64,000 nucleotides of DNA. Source: Streptomyces sp. NBC_01775. GTDB lineage: Bacteria > Actinomycetota > Actinomycetes > Streptomycetales > Streptomycetaceae. Shown piece by piece: positions 23,222 through 31,854 of this stretch. The notes under the pieces were generated by a model. It made no database searches, was not told the origin of the DNA, and saw only the letters and a list, made by a program, of their open reading frames with translations. Location of the stretch: contig NZ_CP109104.1 of assembly GCF_035917675.1 (NCBI RefSeq), positions 5,456,001 through 5,520,000 of the forward strand, written 5' to 3'. Within the stretch, counting starts at the first letter, position 1. The number at the start of each line of letters is the position of its first letter. A program made the translations under genes and the position numbers.

Positions 23222-24022
23222 ATGCGCAAGGTCACCACAGTTAATGTCAACGGCCTCCGGGCTGCCGCCAAGAAGGGCTACGCGGAGTGGCTGGCGACCA
23301 CCGAAGCGGAGGTGATCTGCTTGCAGGAAGTCCGCGCGGAGCCGGAACAGCTCCCCGAGGCGGTGCGGTATCCGGAGGGCTGGCACGCCTTCTACGCCCC
23401 CTCCTCGGCCAAGGGCAGGGCGGGCGTCGCGCTGCTCACCCGGCGCGAGCCCGACAGCGTGCGTGTGGGATTCGGCACAGCCGAGTTCGAGACCTCGGGC
23501 CGCTACGTCGAGGCGGAACTGCCAGGGCTGACCGTCGCCAGCCTGTACCTGCCCTCCGGTGAGGTCGGCACCGAGCGGCAGGAGGAGAAGGAGCGCTTCA
23601 TGGCGGCGTTCTTGCCCTACCTGTGCGACCTGCGCGAGCGGTCGGCAGCCGCCGGACGCGAGGTGCTGGTCTGCGGTGACTGGAACATCGCCCACCAGGA
23701 GGCCGACCTGAAGAACTGGCGCGGCAACCGCAAGAACGCCGGTTTCCTGCCCGAGGAGCGCGCCTGGCTCTCCCGTGTCCTGGACCCGTCCGACGGGGGC
23801 TACACCGACGTGGTCCGCTCGCTCCATCCGGATGCCGAGGGACCGTACTCGTGGTGGTCGTACCGGGGGCGCGCCTTCGACAACGACACGGGGTGGCGCA
23901 TCGATTACCACATGTCCACCCCGGGCCTCGCCGCGCGCGCGGTCAAGGCGTACGTGGAGCGAGCCGCCACGCACGAGCTGCGCTGGAGCGACCACGCGCC
24001 CGTGACGGTCGACTTCGACTGA
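23222..24022 (+). CDS. xth: Exodeoxyribonuclease III (AP endonuclease family)
   Basis: Encodes 266 aa of the endonuclease/exonuclease/phosphatase fold. Metal and catalytic residues are visible in VNVNGLRAA (Asn), CLQEVR (Glu), GDWNIAH (Asp and Asn), WRIDYHMST (Asp) and WSDHAPV (Asp-His), each in the Xth order. It repairs abasic and 3'-blocked sites in DNA in the cytoplasm. The length is normal for the family. ATG at 23222 with AAGGTG upstream. Confidence 0.95.
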   Translation: MRKVTTVNVNGLRAAAKKGYAEWLATTEAEVICLQEVRAEPEQLPEAVRYPEGWHAFYAPSSAKGRAGVALLTRREPDSVRVGFGTAEFETSGRYVEAELPGLTVASLYLPSGEVGTERQEEKERFMAAFLPYLCDLRERSAAAGREVLVCGDWNIAHQEADLKNWRGNRKNAGFLPEERAWLSRVLDPSDGGYTDVVRSLHPDAEGPYSWWSYRGRAFDNDTGWRIDYHMSTPGLAARAVKAYVERAATHELRWSDHAPVTVDFD

Positions 24023-24222
24023 CCTCGGCCTGTGACCGCGCCCCGGGCGGGCGTGAGAGGCGCTGCGCAGCGCAGCGCCGCCGGAGCTCCCGCGGCGCCG
24101 CCTGGCTCTCCGCGGTCTTGTGCCGCTCTCCGGGGGCGGTCAGTGTGGGGCGGGTCACTGAGGGGTGGGCGCGCGGGGCGAGGGCGCTCCGTCGGCTCGT
24201 CATCCGTGGGGAGGGCTCTGTC

Positions 24223-25023
24223 ATGGCCGCTGCTGGTGTCGCTTCATCCGGACCGGTCGTCCTGCCGTGCACGCGGGTGGGTGAGGGCCCGCACCATGTG
24301 ATCGCCGTGCACGGCTGGTTCGCCGACCGGGGCGCCTACGGCCCGGTGCTCGACATCCTCGACCGGGAGGCGTTCAGCTACGCCGTGCCCGATCTGCGCG
24401 GCTACGGCGAGGCCCGAGAGGTCTCCGGAGCCTGCTCCACCAGCGAGGCGGCAGGCGACATACTCGCGCTCGCCGACTCCCTCGGCTGGGACCGCTTCTC
24501 GCTCGTGGGGCACTCCATGGGCGGCTCCGTCATCCAGCGCGTACTGGTGGCGGCGCCGGAGCGGGTGCGCCGGATGGTGGGACTCGCGCCGGTGCCCGCC
24601 GCGGGTGTGCCCCTCCAGGGCGAACAGTGGGAGCTGTTCGCCGGCGCCGCCGAAAGTCCCGCCGGCCGCAAGATGATCATCGACTTCAGCACGGGGGGCC
24701 GCAGACCGGATGCCTGGGTCGACCTCATGGTCGAGCGCTCCTTGGCGTGCGTCGCCCCCGAGGCGTTCCGCTCTTGGCTGGACTCGTGGGCCCTGGAGGA
24801 CTTCCACGAGCAGGTGCGGGGAGCGAAGGTGCCGGTGCGGGTCGTGGTCGGGGACGGCGATCCGTCGCTGTCGGCCGAGCGGATGCGGGAGACCTGGCTC
24901 CAGTGGTATCCGGCCGCCGAACTCGTCGAACTGCCCGGTGCCGGGCACTATCCGGTGGACGAGACGCCGCTGGAGACGGTGCGCGTCATCGAGGACTTCC
25001 TGCACGCGGACGTCGGCCGGTGA
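24223..25023 (+). CDS. Alpha/beta-hydrolase, coupled to a P450 gene
   Basis: Encodes 266 aa from the ATG at 24223 with GGGGAGGG upstream. Nucleophile elbow GHSMGGS, oxyanion region VIAVHGWFADR, late acid in VVGDGDPSLS and His in GAGHYPVDE give a complete triad. Its TGA overlaps the GTG of the cytochrome P450 gene by 4 bp (GTGA), so the two are co-translated and probably work on related substrates. Confidence 0.9.
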   Translation: MAAAGVASSGPVVLPCTRVGEGPHHVIAVHGWFADRGAYGPVLDILDREAFSYAVPDLRGYGEAREVSGACSTSEAAGDILALADSLGWDRFSLVGHSMGGSVIQRVLVAAPERVRRMVGLAPVPAAGVPLQGEQWELFAGAAESPAGRKMIIDFSTGGRRPDAWVDLMVERSLACVAPEAFRSWLDSWALEDFHEQVRGAKVPVRVVVGDGDPSLSAERMRETWLQWYPAAELVELPGAGHYPVDETPLETVRVIEDFLHADVGR

Positions 25024-26387
25024 GCGGTCCGGTCACCGGCGTCCCCGATGTGTTCGACCCGCGCCGCTACGCCGCCGGTATCCCGCACGAGGCGTTCCGC
25101 GCGCTGCGGGAGGAGCATCCGGTCGCGTGGCAGGAGGAGTACGAGCTGCTCGGCTGGCCCGCCGGACCCGGCTTCTGGGCCGTGACGCGCCACGCCGACG
25201 TGCTGCGCGTCCTGCGCTCGCCCGGGGACTTCTCGTCCTGGGAGGGCGCCACCCAGATCCGCGACCCGGAGCCGGAGGATCTTCCGTTCATCCGGAGGAT
25301 GATGCTCAACCAGGATCCGCCCGCGCACAAGCGGCTGCGCACCCTGGTCAGCAGGGCTTTCACCCCGCGCCGTGTGGAGCGCTTCGAGGCGGAGGTGAGG
25401 GCGCGGGCGCGCCGCTCGCTCACCGCGGCGCGCGAGGAGATGCGGGAGCGGGGGAGCTGCGACCTGGTAGCCGCCGTCACCGACGACTTCGCCCTCTTGA
25501 ACCTCGCCGACCTGCTCGGCGTCCCTCCGGAGGATCGCGGACTGCTCCTGGAGTGGACCGAGCGCGTCATCGGATACCAGGACCCCGAGCAGGCCGTCAC
25601 CGCGCTGGGGCCGGACGGCCGGCCCGCCAACCCCCGTTCCCCCGCCATGCTGCGGGAGATGTTCGACTACGCCGGGGAACTCGCCGCCCACAAGCGCGAG
25701 CATCCGGCCGACGACGTGATGACCGCGCTCGCCCACGAACTGACCGGGCCCGAGCTGGAGATGTTCTTCTTCCTGCTGACGGTCGCGGGCAACGACACGG
25801 TGCGCAGCGCCGCGCCCGGCGGACTGCTGGCACTCGCGGAGCATCCGGTGGCCCAAAAGCGGCTGCGCGCCCTGGTCCCTCTTGGCACGTCCGACCGGCC
25901 ACAGGCCGGAACGTCCGACCCGCCGCCACCCCGTACGCCGGACCGGCGCCGCCCCGGACCGGCCAGCACACCCGGAACGCCTCCCACCCTCGCCACCGCC
26001 CTCGAAGAGCTGCTGCGCTGGCACACCCCCGTGCTGAGCTTCCGCCGCACCGCCGTCCGCGACACCGAACTGGCCGGGCGGCGCATCAGGGCGGGCGAGA
26101 AGGTCGTGGTCTTCCACGCCTCGGCAAACTACGACGAGCGGGTCTTCCCCTCGCCGCACACCCTGGACCTGTCCCGCAGCCCGAACCCCCACCTGGCGTT
26201 CGGCGAAGGCCCGCACGTCTGCCTCGGCGCCCACTTCGCCCGCCTCCAACTGCGCGCCCTCCACGAGGAGTCGGCCCGCCTCCTGCCGCCCTACGAACGC
26301 GTCCCGGGCCCCGGCGGCGAAGTGCGCCGTCTGGTCTCCAATTTCATCCACGGGGTGAAGTGTCTGCCTCTCCGCCTTGCTCAGTAG
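25020..26387 (+). CDS. Cytochrome P450 with a Pro-rich insertion
   Basis: Encodes 455 aa. The I-helix oxygen-activation motif is LTVAGNDTVRS, the K-helix ExxR is in EELLRWHTPV, and the heme-binding loop is FGEGPHVCLGAHFARLQL (Cys about residue 400). The N-terminal half, with MMLNQDPPAHKRLRTLVSRA, resembles the CYP124/125/142 type of actinobacterial lipid/steroid hydroxylases. Between helix J and the ExxR helix there is an insertion of about 43 residues, rich in Pro/Thr/Ser (residues ~285-327, PPPPRTPDRRRPGPASTPG), which ordinary P450s lack. It is the second gene of a translationally coupled pair with a hydrolase; no ferredoxin gene is adjacent. Confidence 0.93.
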   Translation: MSGPVTGVPDVFDPRRYAAGIPHEAFRALREEHPVAWQEEYELLGWPAGPGFWAVTRHADVLRVLRSPGDFSSWEGATQIRDPEPEDLPFIRRMMLNQDPPAHKRLRTLVSRAFTPRRVERFEAEVRARARRSLTAAREEMRERGSCDLVAAVTDDFALLNLADLLGVPPEDRGLLLEWTERVIGYQDPEQAVTALGPDGRPANPRSPAMLREMFDYAGELAAHKREHPADDVMTALAHELTGPELEMFFFLLTVAGNDTVRSAAPGGLLALAEHPVAQKRLRALVPLGTSDRPQAGTSDPPPPRTPDRRRPGPASTPGTPPTLATALEELLRWHTPVLSFRRTAVRDTELAGRRIRAGEKVVVFHASANYDERVFPSPHTLDLSRSPNPHLAFGEGPHVCLGAHFARLQLRALHEESARLLPPYERVPGPGGEVRRLVSNFIHGVKCLPLRLAQ

Positions 26388-26778
26388 CGGCGCGGGGCAG
26401 AAGCCCGGAGGCCGGGGGAGAGCCAGATCACGGCTCGCCGTGCGGCGATCGATCAAAGGCGCGAGTAAGGGTCGTCCCTATGTACGGGTGCCGCTTACGC
26501 ACTGACGAGGTCGGCACTGACAGGGCCCGGAGGGACACGTGCGAGGGCACAGGCGCGGCGACCACAACGAGCTGACCGGGACCGTGCGCGGGTCCGCCGT
26601 GCAGACGGGGACAGCGCACGGCGGGATCCACATCCATGCGAAGACGCCCCGGCCCCAGGACCCGGACCCGCCCTGGCAGTCATCGCCTGCCATGCGCATG
26701 ACGGACCGAGTCGGGGAGCCGGCCAGGCTGGAGAAGCAGCGCGAGTCAGCCCCGCGGCTCAACCAAGGAGGACAGCAG
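26388..26778. other. Intergenic stretch, no supported gene
   Basis: About 390 bp between the P450 and the P-loop gene. Overlapping frames on both strands have no supporting codon use. The promoter of the P-loop gene should lie here but no consensus pair is convincing. Confidence 0.5.
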
Positions 26779-27474
26779 ATGACCAGCGACAACTCTCGCG
26801 CGGATGGTGAGGTCTGGGACCCCTTCGGCACATTGCACCGCGCGTTGTGGATCGGAGGCGGCCAATGGGCCGGCAAGTCGACCGTCGCCCGGCTGCTGGC
26901 CGTTCAATACGGCGTCACCGCCTACCACTACGACTACCACGACGCCCGCGGTCACAACGATCGCAGGATCGCCCGCCGCGTCGCTCTTGGCGAGCCCGCC
27001 ACCGAGCCTGACCTGGACAGGACTTGGGTCCACACCACCCCGGAGGAGATGGCCGCCGAGACCTTGGCCGGCTTCCCGGAGCGGTTCCAATGGGCTCTCG
27101 ACGACCTGCGCGCGCTCGTGTCCGGCCTCCCGATCATCGCCGAAGGCTGGGGACTTCGACCCGAACTCGTCGCACCCGTCATCGACTCACCGCGCCGGAT
27201 GATCGTGATGGTGCCCGCGCCCGAGTTCCGCGACCAGCAGGTCCGCGAACTACCCCGAGCCGCCTCATTCGGGCACCGCGTCAGCGACCCCGCCCGGGCA
27301 CAGGCCAACCGCCTGGCCCGCGACCGACTCGTCGCCGAGGACGCGGTCCGCCAGGCCCACCAGCTCGGCATCCGCGTGATCGCAATTGATGGTTCCCGCG
27401 ATGCCGCAGCGATTGCGGAGATTGTCGCTGATCACTTCGGCCCCTGTCTCCGAGAGCGAGATCGCAACTCTTGA
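26779..27474 (+). CDS. P-loop NTPase/kinase-like protein of unknown function
   Basis: Encodes 231 aa from ATG 26779 with a perfect AAGGAGG 7 nt upstream, so the longer upstream frame is rejected. The Walker A motif is IGGGQWAGKSTVARLLA, immediately followed by YHYDYHDARGHNDRRIARRV, a DxxD-like lid start. LPIIAEGWGLRPEL and VMVPAPEFRDQQ follow where a Walker B strand and base-binding segment would be. It resembles small nucleotide/sugar-kinase-like proteins without a defined substrate. It stands alone and is followed by 0.5 kb without genes. Confidence 0.75.
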   Translation: MTSDNSRADGEVWDPFGTLHRALWIGGGQWAGKSTVARLLAVQYGVTAYHYDYHDARGHNDRRIARRVALGEPATEPDLDRTWVHTTPEEMAAETLAGFPERFQWALDDLRALVSGLPIIAEGWGLRPELVAPVIDSPRRMIVMVPAPEFRDQQVRELPRAASFGHRVSDPARAQANRLARDRLVAEDAVRQAHQLGIRVIAIDGSRDAAAIAEIVADHFGPCLRERDRNS

Positions 27475-27980
27475 TCACCGGAGGCATTCAGGGAGTTCCA
27501 ACATCCGATGTCACCGTTGAAGCGCGTGGACGTGCACCGGATCTGCCGGGCCGCCTGGGAGAAGACGTCGAGGCGGCCCGGGCCGGACTCGCCTGGCGGG
27601 ACGGATCCAGCCGGCCCGCTTCGAGGACGATGTGTAGCTGCTGGTGGGCTGGGCCGGTACAGCGGTTATCGGTGAGAACGCCCATGCATCCGGCCACGGA
27701 GCCTCCGCGAAAACTCGTCGGCGGACCACGCGACCATTGCTGCTTTTCCGGAGGCCGTGCGAGAGAACGAGGAGGTGGTACCCGTGAACGCAGTATCGGC
27801 ATGGGTGCTTCCCTCCGGGGTCACGGTCGGGCGAAAGGTCGTCCGGGAGTGCCGTCTTTGAGCACTCCCGAAAGGCACGACCATGCAATTCACTTCCGAA
27901 CAGCGCCTCGACGACGGTGTCCGAACCGTGCCTGTGGACCACTCGTATGGGACGAGGGCATCCGCACAAGGGGAGGCACC
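27475..27980. other. Intergenic stretch with one strong hairpin
   Basis: About 500 bp without a supported gene; overlapping minus-strand frames could be remnants but nothing is recognisable. It contains the inverted repeat at 27844-27870 described separately. Confidence 0.5.
27844..27870. repeat. Perfect 9-bp inverted repeat in a larger dyad
   Basis: CGGGAGTGC / GCACTCCCG with a 9-nt loop, followed by AAAGG. Outer flanks GGTCGT (from 27837) and ACGACC (to 27882) extend the symmetry. It could be a terminator, a transposon-end relic or a protein site. Confidence 0.6.
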
Positions 27981-29057
27981 TCACGGCGCGGAGGACTCAC
28001 CCGCGCCCGGGGTCTCACCCGCGTCCGGGGCGTCCGGGGCCTCGCTCCCGCCCTCGCTCTCATCCCCGCTCGCGCAGCGCCCGCTCAGCCACTCCTCCAG
28101 TTCCGCCCGCACGCGGCGGTCCAGGGCCAGGCCCAGTTCCGCTTCCACGACCTGTTTGGCGATGGGGCCCACGCGAGCGAGGAGGTCGTTGAGTTCGGTG
28201 GGGTCGGTGGTGTTCTGGAGGGGGAGGAGGTGGGTGCGGAACAGGCGGGCGAAGAGGGCGGCGATCTCGTCCGTTGTGGAGCGCAGTTCGCGGCCGGCTT
28301 CGAGGACGGCGGCCAGCGGGATGCCCTTGGCGACCAGTTCGGCCGAGCCCTCCAGCAGGCGGCGGCTGGTGTGGACGAACTCGTCCCCGTCGATGGCGAC
28401 ATAGCCGATGTCCAGCGAGGCGGCGAGGTTGTCGACGGTCACCTCGCCCTGGAAGTAGTCGGCCAGCTCTTCCGGGGTCAGCCGCACGGGGGTCTCGTCG
28501 GAGAACGGGGTGGCCAGGGCGCCGTCCAGGCCCATGACCTCGGCCGCCGTGCGTGCGTCGCGGCCCTTTTCGAAGGCGTCCATCAGGTCGGCGATGCCGC
28601 CGAGGGTGTGGCCGCGCGCGAGCAGCGCCGTGATGCTGCGCAGCCGCGCGAGGTGGTGCTCGTCGTACCAGGCGATACGGCCCTCGCGGCGGGGCGGCGG
28701 CAGCAGTTTGCGTTCGCGGTAGAAGCGCAGGGTGCGCGTGGTGATACCCGCCGCTTCGGCCAGCTCGGCCGCGCGGAACTCCCGCTGCCCATCGGCCGCG
28801 CGGAACTCCCGCTTCCCGTCGGCGGGTCGGGGCGCGGGCGCCGAGGCTGGCGGGGCTGACGGGGACGCTGGGGCCACCGGACCTGGCGAGGGCGCCGGAC
28901 CTGGCGAGGTCGCCGGGGCCGCCTGCCCCTCCTGCCCCGTCTGTCCCTCCTGCCCTGCCCGTCCCCTCTGCCTCGCCCGCGTAGGCGAGGCAGGCGCGGC
29001 GGCCTCGTCGGCCGTCCCGTCGCCGTCCGCCTGGGGTTGCTCGTTCGCGCTCGCCAC
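27981..29057 (-). CDS. MerR-family regulator with long low-complexity N terminus
   Basis: Encodes 358 aa from GTG 29057. About 80 residues of Ala/Pro/Gly/Gln-rich sequence precede the domain, then a duplicated block (KREFRAADG, QREFRAAE). The MerR winged helix follows: LAEAAGITTRTLRFYRERKL, LPPPRREGRIAWYDEHHLAR and LRSITALLARGHTLGGIADL. The C-terminal 230 residues form an alpha-helical effector domain and a Glu/Asp-rich tail. It is divergent from the Baeyer-Villiger monooxygenase operon with a palindrome between them, so it is the probable regulator of that operon. Dropping the low-complexity head would leave a start near residue 80, but no better ribosome site is seen. Confidence 0.85.
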   Translation of the reverse strand: MASANEQPQADGDGTADEAAAPASPTRARQRGRAGQEGQTGQEGQAAPATSPGPAPSPGPVAPASPSAPPASAPAPRPADGKREFRAADGQREFRAAELAEAAGITTRTLRFYRERKLLPPPRREGRIAWYDEHHLARLRSITALLARGHTLGGIADLMDAFEKGRDARTAAEVMGLDGALATPFSDETPVRLTPEELADYFQGEVTVDNLAASLDIGYVAIDGDEFVHTSRRLLEGSAELVAKGIPLAAVLEAGRELRSTTDEIAALFARLFRTHLLPLQNTTDPTELNDLLARVGPIAKQVVEAELGLALDRRVRAELEEWLSGRCASGDESEGGSEAPDAPDAGETPGAGESSAP

Positions 29058-29167
29058 GGACTCAGCCTATGCGGCGGGATCCGGCGGGAGGGTGGGTGCG
29101 ACCGCCGGTAACTTTCCCCCGCGCCGACCCCTACCCACGAGTATCCGACTGTCCTACTCTCAAAAAG

Positions 29168-29187
29168 GCGCCAGTAATCACTGGCGC
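29168..29187. promoter_or_regulatory. Operator-like palindrome in front of the monooxygenase operon
   Basis: Perfect inverted repeat GCGCCAGT-aatc-ACTGGCGC, 38 bp before the monooxygenase ATG and just downstream of a possible -10 (TACTCT, about 29153). Its symmetry suggests a repressor or activator site. Confidence 0.7.
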
Positions 29188-29224
29188 GGTCTGAGTCCAC
29201 TGCGGATCTCCGGGAGGCGGCGGC

Positions 29225-30814
29225 ATGGCGGCCGAGCACGAGCAGGAGCACGTACGGGTGGCGGTGATCGGATCCGGATTCGGCGGCCTGGGGGCCGCCG
29301 TCCGTCTGCGCCGCGCGGGAACGACGGACTTCGTCGTCCTGGAGCGCAGGGAGTCCGTCGGCGGGACCTGGCACGACAACACATATCCCGGGTGCGCGTG
29401 CGACATCCCCTCGCACCTGTACTCGTTCTCGTTCGCGCCCAACGCCGAGTGGCCGCGCGCCTTCTCGCCCCAGCCGGACATCCAGGCCTATCTGGACCGG
29501 GTGGCCGACACGTTCGGCATACGTCAGCACATCCGCTTCGGTACCGAAGTCCAGCGGATGAGCTGGGACGCCGAAGAGCTGCACTGGCGCGTGGAGACCT
29601 CGACCGGGACGCTGACCGCCGACGTGGTCGTCTCCGCCACGGGCCCCCTCTCCGAGCCGAAGCTGCCGGCCATCCCGGGGCTGGACTCCTTCGAGGGAAA
29701 GGTCTTCCACTCCTCCACCTGGGACCACTCCTGCGACCTGCGCGGCAAGCGCGTCGCCGTCATCGGGACCGGAGCCTCCGCCATCCAGATCATCCCGGCC
29801 ATCCAGCCGGTCGCCGGCGAGCTGACCGTCTTCCAGCGCACCCCCGCCTGGGTACTCCCGCGCAACGACCGCCGTATCACCAGGATCGAACAGAAGGTGC
29901 ACGCCAAGCTGCCCGTCACCCAGAAGCTGCGCCGCTTCGTGCTGTGGGGCGTACGGGAGCTGGAGACGCAGGTGTTCGCCAACTACCCGGGGCTGCTGCC
30001 CGCGGTGGAGAAGGTGGCCACCGCGCACATGAGGCGCGCGGTCAAGGACCCCGCGCTGCGCCGCAAGCTGTCCCCCGACTACCGCGTCGGCTGCAAGCGC
30101 ACCCTGCTGTCCAACGACTACTATCCGGCGCTCGCCCGGCCCAACGCGCACGTCATCGACTCGGGTCTCAAGGAGATCCGCGGAAACACGCTCGTGTCCG
30201 CCGACGGCCGGGAGGCCGAGGTCGACGCCATCGTCTTTTGCAGCGGCTTCCACGTCTCCGACATGCCCGTCGCCCACCTCGTCAAGGGCGTCAACGGCGA
30301 GACGCTGGCCGAGTCCTGGGCCGAGGACGGCATGAACGCGCTGCGCGGGACGACCAGTAGCGGCTTCCCCAACTTCCTGTTCGTCATCGGCCCCAACACG
30401 GGCCTGGGCACCAGCTCGATGATCCTGATCATCGAGGCCCAGCTGAACTACATGGTCGACTACCTGCGCAAACTCGACACCCTCGGCGGCGGTGACAAGG
30501 CCGCGCTGGACGTACGGCCCATCGCCCAGCACGCCTACAACGCCAAGCTGCGCGAGCGCATCGGGTCCAGCGTGTGGGAATCCGGCTGCACCAGTTGGTA
30601 TCTGGACGCGCGGGGGCGGCCGGTCGCGGTGTGGCCGGGTACGACGGCGGAGTTCCGCAAGGTCACCCGCGAGGTGTGGCTGGAGGAGTACGAGGTGCTG
30701 CGCGCGCCGCGCACGGGCGGGCAGGGCGCGCGGCGCAAGGCCCCGCTGCTGGCGGGCAGCGTCAGCAGGGGCGCGGCCACCGACGCCTTCCACACGGCGG
30801 AGGACGGACGATGA
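29225..30814 (+). CDS. Baeyer-Villiger-type FAD/NADPH monooxygenase
   Basis: Encodes 529 aa from ATG 29225 with GGGAGG 7 nt upstream. Two dinucleotide-binding sites are visible, VAVIGSGFGGLGAAVRL for FAD and VAVIGTGASAIQIIP for NADPH. Between them lies the type I Baeyer-Villiger fingerprint F-x-G-x-x-x-H-x-x-x-W-D (FEGKVFHSSTWDH). It oxidises ketones to esters or lactones (or heteroatoms) in the cytoplasm. The ATG of the following hydrolase overlaps its stop, and an SDR gene follows, so the operon looks built for ketone oxidation and ester hydrolysis. The substrate is unknown. Confidence 0.93.
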   Translation: MAAEHEQEHVRVAVIGSGFGGLGAAVRLRRAGTTDFVVLERRESVGGTWHDNTYPGCACDIPSHLYSFSFAPNAEWPRAFSPQPDIQAYLDRVADTFGIRQHIRFGTEVQRMSWDAEELHWRVETSTGTLTADVVVSATGPLSEPKLPAIPGLDSFEGKVFHSSTWDHSCDLRGKRVAVIGTGASAIQIIPAIQPVAGELTVFQRTPAWVLPRNDRRITRIEQKVHAKLPVTQKLRRFVLWGVRELETQVFANYPGLLPAVEKVATAHMRRAVKDPALRRKLSPDYRVGCKRTLLSNDYYPALARPNAHVIDSGLKEIRGNTLVSADGREAEVDAIVFCSGFHVSDMPVAHLVKGVNGETLAESWAEDGMNALRGTTSSGFPNFLFVIGPNTGLGTSSMILIIEAQLNYMVDYLRKLDTLGGGDKAALDVRPIAQHAYNAKLRERIGSSVWESGCTSWYLDARGRPVAVWPGTTAEFRKVTREVWLEEYEVLRAPRTGGQGARRKAPLLAGSVSRGAATDAFHTAEDGR

Positions 30815-31854
30815 GCGCGTTCGCCCGAAGGGGTACCAAGTCCGCGTCCGCGCACGCCGTCGGCCGTACCGGCCCTACTGGCCTCACCGGCCTCACCGGC
30901 CGCAATGGCCGTGTGAACCTCCCCGGCCGTTACGCGCCGCCCGAACCGGCGCGCGAGCTGAGCGCGCGCTCCGGGGACGGGGTGCGCCTGCCCGTCGAGG
31001 TGCACGGTCGCGACCACGACCCCGCCGTCGTCCTCGCCCACGGCTGGACGTGCAGCACCGTGTTCTGGGCGCCGGTGATCCGCGAACTGACCGCGAGCGG
31101 CCACCGCGTGATCGTCTACGACCAGCGCGGCCACGGCCGCAGCCCCGCGGCGGCTACGCCCCAGGCGTACAGCACGGCCATGCTCGCCGACGACCTGTGC
31201 GCCGTCCTCGACGCAGCCCTGGAGCCGGGCGAGCGGGCCGTCGTCGGCGGGCACTCCATGGGCGGCATGACGGTCATGGCAGCGGCCGGACGCCCTGAAC
31301 TGCGGGAGCACGGCGCCGCGTTGATGCTGTGCAGCACCGGGGCGCAGCACCTCACGGGGGAGGCGCGCGTACTGCCCTTCCGCTCCGAGCGCGTGCGCGC
31401 CACCGCGCACAAGCTGCTGCTGGGCGCCCACGCCCCGCTGGGGCCCGTCACCCCGCTGACGCGGAAGGCGCTGGCCTACGGAACGCTGGGAACGGCGCCG
31501 GCGCCGGACACCGTCGAGGCGACGGCGCGCATCGTGCACGCCTGCCCCACCGGAGTGCGCTCCGCGTGGGGCGGGGTGCTGGCCGGGCTCGACCTCTCGG
31601 CGAAGGTGCCGCGCCTGGACGCGCCCACCGCCGTCGTCATCGGCACCCACGACCGCCTCACCCCCCTCCCCCACGCGCGCCGCCTCGCGGCACTGCTGCC
31701 GCGCTGCACCGGGGTCCACGAGCTGGCCGGGCGCGGCCACATGACACCGCTGGAGGAGCCGGAGACGGTCGCCGACGTGCTCGCGGGCCTCGTCAGGGAC
31801 CACCTCACGACCGCGGTCACCACCACAGTCGCCACCACCGAGGAGAGCGTATGA
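30811..31854 (+). CDS. Alpha/beta-hydrolase of the monooxygenase operon
   Basis: Encodes 347 aa. ATG 30811 overlaps the monooxygenase stop (ATGA). The N terminus carries a short collagen-like run GRTGPTGLTGLTGRNGR before the core domain. The core has VVLAHGWTCSTVFW (oxyanion), GGHSMGGMTVM (nucleophile), VVIGTHDRLTP (Asp) and GRGHMTPLE (His). It is expected to hydrolyse an ester or lactone made by the monooxygenase; this is inferred from gene order only. The SDR gene follows with another ATGA overlap. Confidence 0.9.
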   Translation: MSAFARRGTKSASAHAVGRTGPTGLTGLTGRNGRVNLPGRYAPPEPARELSARSGDGVRLPVEVHGRDHDPAVVLAHGWTCSTVFWAPVIRELTASGHRVIVYDQRGHGRSPAAATPQAYSTAMLADDLCAVLDAALEPGERAVVGGHSMGGMTVMAAAGRPELREHGAALMLCSTGAQHLTGEARVLPFRSERVRATAHKLLLGAHAPLGPVTPLTRKALAYGTLGTAPAPDTVEATARIVHACPTGVRSAWGGVLAGLDLSAKVPRLDAPTAVVIGTHDRLTPLPHARRLAALLPRCTGVHELAGRGHMTPLEEPETVADVLAGLVRDHLTTAVTTTVATTEESV

